The notes: generated by a model not told the origin, from the letters alone. A stretch of DNA of 64,000 nt from Neocallimastix lanati (nom. inval.) (GCA_016946835.1 JACVTC010000123.1:425001-489000); one strand, 5' to 3'. Numbered from the stretch's first letter, positions 1-13,606 are shown. Translations and numbers: made by a program.

Positions 1-389
1 AGAATTCGAATTTGACATAGTAGAATAAAATATTGGATCTGTAGACTCATATATGGTTTTTGGTTGTTCTAATTCTGGAATCAATGGTAAATTTGTTGAG
101 GCTAAAATTTTTAAATATTAATTTTTTTTTTTTTTTTTTTTTATAATTAATAATTTTATTCATTTAACTTTATTATATATGTATTATCTGATTAAATAAA
201 GAGAAAACAAAATTACTTACAATTACTAACATCCTTCATTTCAACATCATTATCTATATTTAGAATAATAAATTTGAAATGTAAAAATTAATAATTATTA
301 GAAATAAATAAATAAATATATTGTATTATAAAAATTGTATTATCAAAATTCTTACTCTCATCATTGCATAATAAAGTACTGATATCCAT
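1..389 (-). CDS. 5' end of an unidentified spliced gene (partial)
   Basis: Three exons can be joined on the minus strand: 389-356, 253-221 and 101-1, the last running off the window edge. The ATG at 389-387 opens MDISTLLCNDENNDVEMKDV; the introns start gtaag and gtaagt and end in tag, and the frame is kept across both. The downstream exon reads SSTNLPLIPELEQPKTIYES and continues out of the window. The visible 50 or so residues are acidic and polar, with no signal peptide or membrane segment. The N-terminus is not enough to name the protein. A long T tract lies inside intron 2 (121-142). Splicing is clear; function is unknown. Confidence 0.7.
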
Positions 390-650
390 TTTTTTTTTTT
401 ATTCATAAAAATATTAAATAAAAAATTTCTTTATTTTTTTTATTATTTTTTTTTTCTTTCAGATTTCTTAATTTAATTTATTATTTATTACTTTTAATTG
501 TATATGTTCTATAGAATTATTTTAAATTTAATTAAATAAATAAATGATTTTTTTTTTTTTTTTTTTTTAAAAAAAAAAGAAATATATATTTACAAAAAAA
601 AAACTTGAATTTTTTTATTATATTTTAATTTTAATTTTTATTGTATTTTT

Positions 651-708
<58 letters not shown>

Positions 709-1052
709 TATTATTATTATTATTGTTTGCAATAATATTTAGAAATTCAGATACATTAAATCAATGTTTTATTAAATTTTGATATATTTCCATTTTTAAA
801 TTTATTTTCGAATTAAGGTTTGTAATAATATTTATTTAAATATAATAAGAAACAATAAACAATAATAAAAAAAACATTAAAAATTAGTATTGCATGCATT
901 ATATTATATATATTTATTAAAAAAATAAAAAATAAAATTAAATAAAAAAAAAAAGTACTATAATCTCTTTAATAAATTATACTATTTATTATACTATTAA
1001 TTAAATTTTAAGATTAATAATTGCTCCAAACTAATACTTAAAATTGTTTTTC

Positions 1053-1158
<106 letters not shown>

Positions 1159-4100
1159 CATCTAAATTAAAAAAAGTAAATGAATTTTTTCAATAAAATA
1201 TTTATGTCAATTTATTTGAAGAAATATATATATATTTATATATATATATTATTGTCATCACTATATTCTTGCTTTACATTTTAAAGTTGAAAATTATAAA
1301 TATATATTTTTTAGATTTTAACCAATATATAATAAATATCTTTATATTTATATGTATATATATATATTTTTAGTGTACTTTGTCTAAATGATATTGTTTA
1401 ATTAAATATTATAAATAAAATAGATATTTATAATATTTTAAAATGATAATCAATATAAATGTATAATATAGTAAAATTTTTGAATGCTTATTTTCTTTTT
1501 TCGAAATTTTAATAAATCTTTAAAATATATATCATTACATATAATATAGTAGTATAATTATAATAAAATAAAATAATGGTATTCAAAAATATATATATAA
1601 TTATTACTTTTTTAAAAATATTTTTATTCTACTTCTATTTAAAATAAATAATAAAACTAAATATATATTTTTTTCCTTATTTTTTTAAGTTTTTATAAAA
1701 AAAATTTTAAGAAAAAAAATTTAATAGAAAAAGAATTGTTCATTTGATTTCTTTTACATTCATTGATTTATTTTTGAATGTTAATGAATATAATTAAATA
1801 TTGATTTTTAAACATAAACTGTTGATTTTATTATTCATATATTATTTATTATTATTTATATATCATTATTATTATTATTTATTATTTATAAATTTATTGT
1901 TTATATATTATTTTATTATTATATATTTATTATTTATTATTTATTTATTATTTATTATTTATTTATTATTTATTATTTATTTATTATTTATTATCTATTA
2001 TTAATAAATACTCTTAAATTTTTATTAATTATTATTCCATTATTTATTATTCCATTATTATTCCATTATTTATTTATAAATGCTCTTATTAATTATTTAT
2101 TATTTATTAGTTATTATTTATTATCATTTATTATTTATTATTTATTGTTTATTTATTTACTTATTTTATTTATTTATTATTTATTATGTATTATTATTAA
2201 ATAATAATATTAATGCTTATTCAATAATTTTTCCTTTAATATATCTCTATATCGAATAATAATAATTTTTTTAAAAAAATTTACATTTATATTCATTTAA
2301 TAATCTTTATTTATATAAATAAATAAAAATATATATATTTTTTATTATTTTTATTATAAATTAAATAAATTTCATATGATGATGATGATTTTTGTTAATT
2401 AATATATAAGTTTTATATTGTATTATATTGTATTATCTTTTTACCTATAAGTAATTTTATTCTAATTATATTATAATATATATATAGATTACATTAATTA
2501 TATACACATTAATAATTCATTTTGTGATGAAAATTTAATTAAAAATCAAAAATTTTATTAATTAATAAAAAACACTTTCAACAATTCTGTAGTAATCATA
2601 AAATTTTATTATTAAAAAGATTTTATATCATAATATTAAAACATTATAATTAAATAATCAAATAAAACAAAAAAAAAGTGTATGTTATATGAAGTATATT
2701 AATAATATACTATATTATATTAGATACAATATATTAATTAAATTAAATATGACTACATATAATGATCCAAATAATATATTTTTTTTTATTTTTTTTTACC
2801 TAATTTTCATATTCTTTTTTTTTTTTTTTTAAAAAAAAAAAATTAAAATTAAAATTTATTTGGTGAAATTTATTCATATATTATTGGGAATAAATATAGT
2901 TATTTGATATTAATATATTATTTTATAGTTCAAAAAATGTAAATATATATTTATATTTTTATATTTATAATTATATATTAATATAAATATAATTTCATAT
3001 TTTTAATTAATATTAACTATTTATTTAAATATTAAAAATTAAAATTTACACAAATTTAATATAAAATAATTCTTGTACATTAGATTAGATTATTATTAAT
3101 ATGTAAAATATTATGTAAAAAATATATATATTCAATATATTCTTTATATATAAAAAAATAATATTTTTTGTATATCATTTATTTAAAAATTAGAGTAATA
3201 TATAATATGTCTATTTTTTATTAAAAATTTTATGCTTTTATAGTCATATAAAATTATATAAATTACAATATATTATATATCAATTTATCTATTATTAACA
3301 ATGTAATTATTAAATTATTAAATACCTCAAAATCTTTTTGTTCTTTTATTTCATTAATTCATATAATAGCATATATATTATATAAATTATATATTATATA
3401 TATTATATAATATATTATCCCTTTATTATTAAAATTTTTAAATTTGTAACTTTTAATTTAATGAAATATATAAAATTTTTAAAGTTATTATTTATAAAAA
3501 TTGAACTGCCCAAATATCTGTATAATAGTTTGTTTCTTTCTTCAAAAAAAATAAATATAAAATAAAAAAAAAGTGGATTATACAAAGAAATAGAATTTTC
3601 TATTTTATTTAAAATATATATTTCTAATAAATAATAATAAAAAATTTACATTTATATTAATAATCATACATTTATCATACATTTTTTACATTAGTTTTAT
3701 TATTATTATATATAAATGTATATTAGTTATTACCCATTTCAATTTATAATTATTTAATATAGGTCTTTGTAATAATAAAAATTATTTAAAAATGCTAGTA
3801 TAATTATTAAAAGAATGAAAAAATTGTAGCATTTATTAATATTTTAGCAAGTTTTGTAATATAAAATATTATGACAAATAAAAAAAAAAAAAAAAAAAAA
3901 ACGATCTCATCATCAAAAATCAAAAATATAAAATAATTACAATAACATATAGTATTTTAATTACCTGGCTATAAATATATTATATTATAAAATATTCTAG
4001 ATATTAATATAAGAATAAATGTTAATATTTTGTATTCTATAATTGATAAATATTAAAGAAAGATGTAATCATATATGCATTTATTTTTAATGTTTCAATA

Positions 4101-4904
4101 TAAATTTCTAACACAATCCTTTATAATTGAAATTTATTTTTCATTTTTAAACACCCTTTTGATTCTTTTAAATATAAATATTTATTAATCAATTATGATA
4201 TGTTAATAATAACTTTAAACCTTTTATAAACTATTTTCTTCAAAAAAAAATTACAATTAAATAAAAAAAAAAAATTAAAACTATTCTAATTAAAAATCAC
4301 ATGATAATATTATAATACAAATATATATTATTTAATTATTTAATTATTTATTTATATTCTTTTTAAAGAATAATTTTTATTTATAATTTATTAAATATAA
4401 ACTTGCCATATATATAAAAATTTATATGGAATGTTTTATGTCTTCATTCTGTATTCCTTTGGAAATATATATATATATATGTATTTATATATATTTTATT
4501 CATTTCTTTTTAGTAATGTGAAATTTATTATTTCTTATGGTTAATTTGACAATATAAAACAACGTTAATTAGAATAATTAGAGTAAATTGATTTTATTTA
4601 TCAAATAAAAAATAATTATTAGTAATTTTATTATTTATGATAGTATATAAATAATTTATATACTATCATGTAGATTTAAAGATATATAAATAAGTTTGTA
4701 CTCATAAATAACTTGAATATAATTTAATTTTAATTAAAGTTTTTATATCAAAAAGGAGTATTTAATTCAATTTATTCATCCTTGTGAAATTAGCGAATTT
4801 AAAAAATTAAAATAAAGATAAGAAATAAGAAATAAGAGATAAGAAATAAGAAATAAAATTAAAATATAGAAAAAATAAAAATAGGAAATTAGAAAAAATA
4901 AATA

Positions 4905-5008
4905 TTAAATATTAAAATAAAATCTAAATATTAAAATAAAAATTAAATATTAAAATAAAAATTAAATATTAAAATAAAAATTAAATATTAAAATAAAAAT
5001 TAAATATT
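4905..5008. repeat. 19-bp tandem repeat
   Basis: About five head-to-tail copies of a unit reading aattaaatattaaaataaa. It follows a short purine-rich array of ataagaa units at about 4815-4860. Confidence 0.75.
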
Positions 5009-6304
5009 AACAATACAATAATTAATATATTTAAAATTTTATCATATTATATATATATTAATTAAATATGAATAATTGTTTTTTTAATATTAACATAAAC
5101 AAAATATAGAACCATTAATAATAGTCTTTTTAATCAAATCTAATTGATTCACAAACTATTTAATATTAACCTTTTTTTTTTTAAAAAAAAAATTCTTATT
5201 TATATCTTATATTAAAATATATTATATAATATATATAATAAATTTCAATCATATCTGTTTTAATTTAAATTTTATTTGTCATATTTAAAAGGTTAAATTA
5301 TGAAATAGATGTATCAATATATTTATTAGTTTTATTAATTTATTTAAGGATTTTTACCAAAATCATTTTCATATGATAATTCTATATCTAGTATTTGGCA
5401 TCCACAACTTAAACATACAAAAATCTTTACTTGATTAATAATTAATTGTAAAATAAGGGTTCTTTTTTTTTTTATTATTTTTTATAAATTTATGTAATTA
5501 ATAAAATATATGTAAATTGAATGTATATTACTTTTAGAAGAAATTTTAAAAATATTTTTATCTATTATTTAGTTTTTACCATCATAAAAAATTTATAATT
5601 ATAATTATATAGGTATATATCATAATTATTACTATTTATTAAAATTTAATTATTTTTGAATTTATTATTTATTATTTACTTATTATTTATTATTTATTAT
5701 TTATTCTTATTTAATTGTTTATTATTTAATTATAGAGTATAACTTAATAAATATATCAAAATATCATTTTTTTTTTTAAAAAAAAAAAAAATTTTAATTC
5801 ATTTGATAAGCCTTGAAAGCAATGACCGAAAAAAATAAAAATTATAAATTAAAATTAAAAATTTACATGTTTTAATCATATGAAATTCAAATCAAATGAT
5901 TTATATTTTTTATGCTTTAAACATAAACGCATATATCCTAATCCTAATAAATAAATACTATTAATATCCTACTAAATATTATTAAATATATTAATATTCT
6001 ACAAAATATTATTAAATATATTAATATAGATAGCTTTTTAATATCCCATCATATATTATATCATATATCATAATTTTATTCAAATTATTAAAAAATAAAA
6101 TTAATATATTAAAAAATGAAAACATTTCTGTTTTTATATATTTTGTGATATTACATTTATTAATTCAAATACAAATAAATTTCAAAAAACAATTTATTTC
6201 TATTTATATATTAATATATTAAATAATAATACGTTTTTTTTTATATATAATATATATTATTTTAAATCACATTTATATTTTATGGTTTTTTATTAGAAAG
6301 ATAT

Positions 6305-6425
6305 CAATATTTGGTATTAATTTATAATAAATAATAATTATTTATTTATTTATTTGGTATTAATTTATAATAAATAATAATTATTTATTTATTTGGTAAT
6401 AAATTATTAATAAATAATAATTATT
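6305..6425. repeat. About 40-bp tandem repeat, three copies
   Basis: Three imperfect copies of a unit starting tggtattaatttataataaa and followed by a variable ATTT stretch. Confidence 0.65.
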
Positions 6426-8221
6426 TACTTATCAATTTATTTAATTATTTTTTTTACTATCTATAATATTATAATATTGTATTTGTTATTTATTATTTAT
6501 TATTTATAAAATGTAATTATTTAATTATCTAATAATTAATTATTTATTTATTTATTATTCATTCATTTATTATTTATTCATTTATTCATTTACTTACTAT
6601 TAATAAAAAAATATATCTATTTTTCCAAATGATGAATAAATGTTAATTATGAATATTATAATTAATTTATTGATAATTATAAATTATTTTAATTATTTAT
6701 AATTTGATGAACTTTTTATTATACATATATATTGAAAACAAATCAAATATAAAAAAAAAAAAGAATTTTTTTAATTTAAAATTGATTTTAAATTTTAAAT
6801 TAAAATCTTTTTTTTTTTTTTTTTTTTTTTTTTTCCATGTAAATAATATTATTTCATATTAAACTCACATGTTAATTTATAAAAAATGATTTCTTTTTTA
6901 TTTATCTGTTGTTTATGTCATACAAGAAAACCTTATTTAATAGCATTATTAAAATATATCATGTATAATATAAGTGGTCAATTGATTTATAATTGATATC
7001 TATCTTTTATTTTTATAAACAAATGAAATTAAATCTAACTAAATAAATAAATAAAAAAAAGTATGATACTAAATATTAAATGATAATCTATAATTTTTCT
7101 AAAACCCTAACCTAATAATGTATTATTTTCTATGACAATAAAGTATTAAAAAGGATGTTTGTAATTTAATAATCAATAATAATCAATAAAAGTCGAAAAA
7201 AATCATCAAATTTGTGTAGTTTTATAAATATATTATATATAAATCATATATATAAATATTTTAACTAATTAATATAAATATTTTAACTAATATGAAAAAA
7301 ATTTTTTTTGTTTAAAGATCAATAGTTGTTAAATTTACAATAAAATATATCCTAATTTTATTCATTTTATTATTCTCATTATAAAAAAAATGATTTATTA
7401 TTATTTTAAATAAAAATTACCAATACATATTATATATATACATATATTTTTTATATTTTTATATATTTATTTACTTATTTTATATATACTTTAATTATTT
7501 TTTTATTTAATATGTAAATTAATTCAGATGTTTTTTAGTTTTAACTATTATCATTAATAATTCCAGGAAAGAATTTAGAAAATCTTTAAAAGAAGATATA
7601 AATTAAAAGTTAAATATTATTCAAATAAAATAAATAATAACCATTGCTTAATATTATTATATTTTTTTTAAATTAATATTGATGTAAATTATTACATATA
7701 CAAAAAATATTTTATAATTTTATTTGTTCAGTTGAATAATTAAAGTTAATTTTATAAAGGTTTATTAATTATTTTATTATTACTTTCATTAGTATGATAA
7801 AATGATAAAATGATAATGTGGAAATACTAATATCATTATTAATTAATTTTATTTTCTTTTTGTTCAATAGTCTAAATATATCAAGATTATTTATTTATTA
7901 TTATAATGTTTTCTCAATTTCTTTATTTTGATTATTTCTAACAGTTAATAAGAGATTATCAATTTGAACATACCCTATTCTATCACAAGTATTTAAATAC
8001 TTATCTCTATATTATTATACGAAATTAATAATAATTAGGGATAGGTATTATTTATGTTGAAATTTAATATATATTTTAATAGATTTATAATATCTTTTTT
8101 ATTTTTTTATAATAAGTGATAAAAATTTTGAAATAAGATATTTTTACAAGTAATAAGATATAATATTAGATAATTATAATTTTTTTTTACATTAAATAAT
8201 ATCGTTTAATATAAAATTTAT

Positions 8222-8224
8222 ATA

Positions 8225-8275
<51 letters not shown>

Positions 8276-8315
8276 AAATAAATAAATAAATAAATAAATA
8301 AGTAAATAAGTAAAT
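8222..8315. repeat. (AAAT)n microsatellite
   Basis: A long tetranucleotide array that produces a spurious minus-strand frame rich in Leu, Phe and Ile. Confidence 0.85.
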
Positions 8316-8721
8316 AAGTAATATTGTTTGATACAAATATTTAAACATAAATATTTATTTAATATAATAATTAATAACATTTATTTATATACAATTTACT
8401 AAAATAGAATACATATATTGACATATAGATTGTAATGATAATAACAATTTATAATTTTTTTACATTTTTAAATTAAAAAATGATTTTTGAAAATGAAAAT
8501 GTATTCAATAAATATAAACATAAATATTAAAATATAATAAAAAATTATTAATAAATTAGTTATATTAATAATGAGTTATAGTTGTTCAGAATTTAACATT
8601 TCGATTGAATATATTGAATTTTGTCTTTACACTAAAAATAGTGTAATTAACACTATTTTACAATCAATCCTTTTTATGTTGATTTAAATTCTAAAAAAAA
8701 CTATATAAATTTTAAATTAAA

Positions 8722-10679
8722 ATAGAAGAATTCATTAAATATCTTGGTCCAAATTGAGCAGGTATTTCATATTGTGGTAATAAAACATTTAAAAATTACA
8801 TTGAAGAATACTGTAATATTGTAGATAATAAAAATTTTAAGAGAAGAAAAATAGAAAATGAATCTACATGTGATGACTATAAAAAAATGAATTAAAAAAT
8901 ATATAATTTAAGCAAGTATGGTTTAAAAAATGTCGCTTTAACAAGTAATAATTCAGCTTATAACCCATATCATAGAAATTTAATTAAGGCAAAAAAAAAT
9001 ATTCGTTATACTAATATGGTTATAAAGTTAGGTATTTCATATAATCTTAACGAAATTGATAAAAGAATTATACAATAAGTTTTTAAAGGAAAATGAAGAT
9101 AATGATAAAGATTTTAAAGAATGAGGTAGTTTTCAATGGATTGAAGAGTCAACCTATATTTATTCTGTTGCATATACTAATGAAGTTCAAGGTACTATTA
9201 GTATTTCTAATAACAGAGGTACTTCTTATTATAAATTCTATGGAATAGTTTATAGTAGAGGTGATGCTACTACTGATGAAATTAACAGATCTGTTAATTA
9301 GCTTATGCTATTCCAGGATCTAAATCAATTTCTAAATCAATATCAGAAAGGTGGTTCTAATTCTATTGAAAAAAAAAAAAATCTGTATTGTAGTTAATTC
9401 AAATGGTAAAGCTCTTTCTAATACTAGAGAAAACAGTCATGGAAAAATTAATGAACGATTGATATCGCATATTGAAAGTGAAGAGCAATCGTGTACAACA
9501 ACTAATAGTAAAGAAGAATAGAAAAAAAAAAAATAAAAATAAAAATAAATTGGAATAATCTTCATGAAACATCGCATACTAAAGAATATATAAACAAATG
9601 AATCCAGAAGAAGCTGTTGAAAAAGCAAGAAATGAATAGAGATAAATAAATAAAGATTTGCCTAATTTTGAAAAAGAATATTGGTAAAGTTGATACATTT
9701 GTTGGTTAAGCTGGTGAGAAAAATGATCAAGTATATGATTAGATAATAGGTAAAATTATTAAAAATGTAAAAGAAAAATAAATTTTAAGATTTTAGAAAA
9801 AGGAATAAAGAATAAAAGAAAAAAATTTTTTTAAAAAAAATGAATATGAAATAAAGAATAATTACAATTATAAAAGTAATTATAAATTTAGAAAACAATC
9901 AAAAAATATATTTTTTTTTTAAAAAAAAAAAAATGAATAAAGAATAATTCTAATTAAAAAAAAAAAAAAATTATAAATTAGAAACCAATCAAAAAATAAA
10001 TTTGTTAAAAAAATGAATATGAAATAATGAATAATTATAATTATAATATATATATATATATATATATAAATTAGAAAACAATCAAAAAATATGTCCCTCA
10101 AAACGTTGGATTCAAATAATACCAGAAATACTTGGACTTACCTTATCAATTAAACAAGACAGAGAAGGAAGGAAAAACTAAAAGTAATATTGATACCTCT
10201 ATGAATGTAGTAGGTTCATGTGGAAATATAATGGTTAGATATGATACTAATAGAATACAAAGAGCAGTACTTGATGAACAACATAATATAGCTTTTGATT
10301 AAGAAAATGTACTAGCTATTGCTGGTGCACATTCAAGTTTTGATACAACTTCGGATAGTACAATACAATCTGCTATAAAAATCGAAAATAAATAAAGTAG
10401 GTTATATCTATGTACTATTCGTTGGATATCTCACATAAATTTCAAATAAAAACTATTTCCATAATTATATATAGCGTTAAGCATTCAAGTTTGATTATTG
10501 CTATCAATAACATCTAGTAGAATTCCTTCTCATACTAATACTTTATTTTTCAAAAGATAAATTTAGATTTTTCTTGGAAGTAACAGAGATATCAGATGGA
10601 CATATAAAATTTTTACAAGGATTTCATGAGTTACAAAGGAATATTTATTCAGAGAACGTTCTTCCTTTTTGCAAATCAA

Positions 10680-10700
<21 letters not shown>
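8722..10700 (+). pseudogene. Decayed coding island with stops at Gln/Trp positions
   Basis: Base composition rises and the plus strand reads like protein in several frame-shifted blocks. From 8722 one frame runs to about 9078, with pieces such as ISYCGNKTFKNYIEEYC and NSAYNPYHRNLIKAKKNIRY. The next, 9079-9300, reads FQWIEESTYIYSVAYTNE and GTSYYKFYGIVYSRGD. A 47-codon stop-free stretch follows near 9390-9530. From about 10165 a block contains VVGSCGNIMVRYDTNRIQRA and ENVLAIAGAHSSFDTT. Internal stops fall where Gln or Trp fits: TGA in GPN-stop-AG and KE-stop-GSFQW, TAA/TAG in VDTFVG-stop-AGEKNDQVYD and NIAFD-stop-ENVLA. I recognise no family. It looks like a dead gene or mobile element, decayed by C-to-T change or taken from a source with another code. 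Frameshifts argue that it is not expressed. Confidence 0.6.
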
Positions 10701-10715
<15 letters not shown>

Positions 10716-10822
10716 ACGTGTTAAACTTCATTTTAGATTTACAATACTTGCTAAAATCAGTCCATTATCATTTTAAATATTTTCAACTTTTTACTTAATT
10801 TTTTTTTTTTTTTTTTTTTTTT

Positions 10823-11700
10823 TTTTGATCATATCAGAATCGTCAATGGCATTATCTCTTGTCATGTTATAGCTTTCCGTTAAGGTATCTTGAATAAAGT
10901 TGATCATAAGTGAAATGTTTTTAAAACGAACAAATATTATTAGCAATGTTCAATTTTTTTTTTTTGGCTTCATCACTGGGAAGCCAGAAGATGTTCATTT
11001 CATTATCATCAAAATCTGCTTGGAAAATGTTAGCAATGAACGGGTTGAGTTAAATGGTATGATTAAGGTATTACTTGAACAAGAAAGAACTGCCAGTAAA
11101 AAGGTAGTCTGCAATACCAATTGTCGATTAATAATAACATAATCATAAGGTTTATATCCAAATGAAATCAACTGGTCAATGAATTTTTTAGGAATTAAAA
11201 CAATATCCAATGGAGTATCAATATTTGGTACGATTACACTCCGACAAAAAAAAAAAAAAAAAATGTAGTCTTTTTACTAAATACTTCTTAATATTCCTGC
11301 TTTTCTTAATAACATCTTTTTAATAAAAATTCTTTTTAAAGCTTTTGTCGTATCTGCTATACTATGAATTCATAGAATTTTTCGAAATAAATTATAAGTT
11401 CTTAAGACGTAGTTGGATTACTTGAAGTAAAAATCTTCATTTCAATACTAATAATTTAAATCTAACAATCTAATATAAATAGTGAACATTATTATGTATA
11501 TCAGTATTACTAGAATTTTTCTTGGATGGACGAATATTAATTAGTATTACTAAGATATTGTTTATAAATATCTTTTTCATTTTCTTTTGAATCGATGGAT
11601 AATCTGTAAAATTTGATGAGCAAATCTCTTTGTACATTTCATCAATGGTTAATTTTTGATTCCTAAAAGAAAATCCATATTCTGAATATGTTTTCTTTTC
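10823..11700 (-). pseudogene. Decayed coding fragments on the minus strand
   Basis: Minus-strand reading gives coherent pieces in different frames. Near 11250-10995 one reads VPNIDTPLDIVLIPKKFIDQ and then SFGYKPYDYVIINRQ. Near 11045-10960 another reads NPFIANIFQADFDDNEMNIF. At 10915-10823 the piece includes FIQDTLTESYNMTRDNAIDD, and at about 11690-11560 FSFRNQKLTIDEMYKEIC. They are separated by frameshifts, T/A runs and stops, so this is not a working gene. The plus strand is also open in places (10900-11142), so orientation is judged only from how natural the peptide looks. It may be the opposite-strand part of the element that fills 8.7-10.7 kb. No family recognised. Confidence 0.4.
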
Positions 11701-11759
11701 TATCTTCTTGTTACTTTTCTTCTTTCAATATCCCAATTATTTACCTTGTCTTTCTTATG

Positions 11760-11822
11760 AAGTGAAAACAAAGCAGGAATTATTCGCTTTTTACAACAAA
11801 TGGATATTACATTATTTGATTC

Positions 11823-11871
<49 letters not shown>

Positions 11872-12559
11872 TATACATGATTTTTTTTTTAATAAAACAT
11901 ATAGTACTTTTAAATACTGTTAAATGTTTCTTATTTCTTATATTTATTTTAATTTAAAAGTATACAAATTCAAAATATTTTTTATTTATTGTTTAATTTT
12001 AATTTAAAAGTATATAAATTCAAATTTTTTTTTATTTATTGTTTTTATTTTAATTTACAAGTATATATATTCAAAGAGACATATCAAAAATAAATATATA
12101 AAAATTAATTTAAACTAAGAATAGCAATAAGAAAGTAAAGATATAATAAATTTATGTGAAACTTAATGAAATATAAATTATATAAAACAATAACATAGCA
12201 TAAATACATTAATAGGTAGAAATATATGAATTTATATAATATAATAATTAAATACTTTGAAATATATATATATATTTTTTTGTTTTATTATAATAATTAA
12301 TATTAAATTGATTATTATATTATATTTGATATATTAATCACACTATTTTAAGATGATGCTTATTTTATTTATTTTAATAAAGGCTATGCTTTATTTGCTG
12401 TCGTTAAAACATTTATTTAAAATCCTATTAATGAGTCGTATTTATCTATTTGTATATAAGCTTTACTAAATGAAACTTAAAGTTTTATTATATATTTATA
12501 TTGAGATTATTAAGATTATGATTATGGACAACATTCATATTCTGGTTATATTCAAAATG
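11760..12559. other. A/T-rich spacer
   Basis: TA dinucleotide tracts (11826-11860) and about three imperfect repeats of a unit around ttttaatttaaaagtata (11947-12065). No gene supported. Confidence 0.55.
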
Positions 12560-12573
12560 TTTTTCATTTTGAA

Positions 12574-12648
12574 GCCATGTTGGTCCAGTCGGTTAGGACG
12601 ATACAGGTCACTGTAGAGGGCGGGGTTCGAATCCTCGGCATGGCACCA
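12574..12648 (+). promoter_or_regulatory. Internal Pol III promoter (box A and box B) in the tRNA-like head
   Basis: Box A (TGGTCCAGTCGG, from about 12580) matches TRGYNNARNNGG and box B (GGTTCGAATCC, about 12623-12633) matches GGTTCGANNCC exactly. Spacing is normal for a tRNA promoter. Poor anticodon-arm pairing and a genomic CCA make a functional tRNA unlikely. Confidence 0.75.
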
Positions 12649-13030
12649 AATAATCGGATGAGGTTTCTATCCTGGGATATCATGAGACCACACGTGATGT
12701 CCATAAGGCTTTCCCTCAGATGATTATTTCACCCAACCCTGATACTACGCTTTGAATTGAAGCATAGACCTTGATGATTGTAAAATTTCCAATCGCCAAT
12801 GATTACACCCACTAGGGAGGAGTTAATGGTTCCGTTCTGATGCTCGTGGTCATTAGAGATATATGTAGGAACGTTAGGAATGCATCTCCGGGCAGTGTGT
12901 AACGACGATTGAGAGCGGCGAAGCTGATACAGTATGCCAATAACTCATCACCTTACAGTTAATTAATAACTGTATGGCCATATGGGAGATGGGTACCCAT
13001 ATGTGCAAGTCTATGTTTTTTTTTTTTTTT
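12574..13030 (+). mobile_element. tRNA-derived SINE with target-site duplication
   Basis: A 457-bp element of ordinary base composition set in A/T spacer. The head (12574-12645) folds as a tRNA: acceptor GCCATGT with GCATGGC, D stem GTCC/GGAC, T stem CGGGG/CCTCG, box A TGGTCCAGTCGG and a perfect box B GGTTCGAATCC. The anticodon arm is degenerate (TACA/TGTA around a 6-nt loop). CCA is encoded directly after the discriminator A (12646-12648). The body (12649-13015) is unrelated to tRNA and ends in two perfect hairpins. The element finishes in a run of 15 T. Flanks carry the same 14 bp, tttttcattttgaa, at 12560-12573 and 13026-13039, a target-site duplication that fits LINE-type retroposition. 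I cannot name the SINE family. Confidence 0.85.
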
Positions 13031-13078
13031 CATTTTGAATATTATTATTTGACAGTTGAATAAAATATTTTTTTTAAA

Positions 13079-13114
<36 letters not shown>

Positions 13115-13606
13115 CATATATTTTATATCTAATACATAGATTATATTATTTCTTTATTCTAAACTTTATTCAACCAGGACCTTATTAAAAGAAAAATCGT
13201 TAATTATTTAATGATGATTGAAAAATAATCTCCAATTTAATTTTTTGAAAAAGTTACCAGTTAATTCATATTTTTTACTTTTTAAGGAATATGGTATATA
13301 TTATATTTATTAGTAATATATATTATATATAATAACTAAAAATTTAATTTATTAGATTTTTTTTTCTATAATTAGAAATTTTATTCATTGGGTTTTTCCC
13401 TTAATTATAATTAAATTTACTTCTTTTCTTTTCTTATTTTTATATTTGAATATTCTCAATATTCATGTTTATTAAAATAAAATATTAAAATGTTATTTTT
13501 TTTTTGGCTATTATTTTTTTTAATATATATATATATATTTTAAAAGTTTATTATTATTATTATTATTGTTGTTGTTTAAATATATATATATATAATAAAT
13601 TCTATA

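Noticed and set aside
7103-7115. Telomere-like aaaaccctaacct
   Set aside because: A single chance occurrence, no tandem array.
8722-10700. Nuclear copy of mitochondrial DNA (TGA as Trp)
   Set aside because: TAA and TAG are also read through in the same blocks and no mitochondrial protein is recognised.
10574-10798. Independent gene with reading EVTEISDGHIKFLQGFHELQ
   Set aside because: No start of its own and it ends in a poly(T) reading; treated as part of the decayed island.
12574-12648. Functional tRNA gene
   Set aside because: The anticodon arm is imperfect with a 6-nt loop, CCA is genomic, and the unit continues into a body with flanking duplications, as in a SINE.
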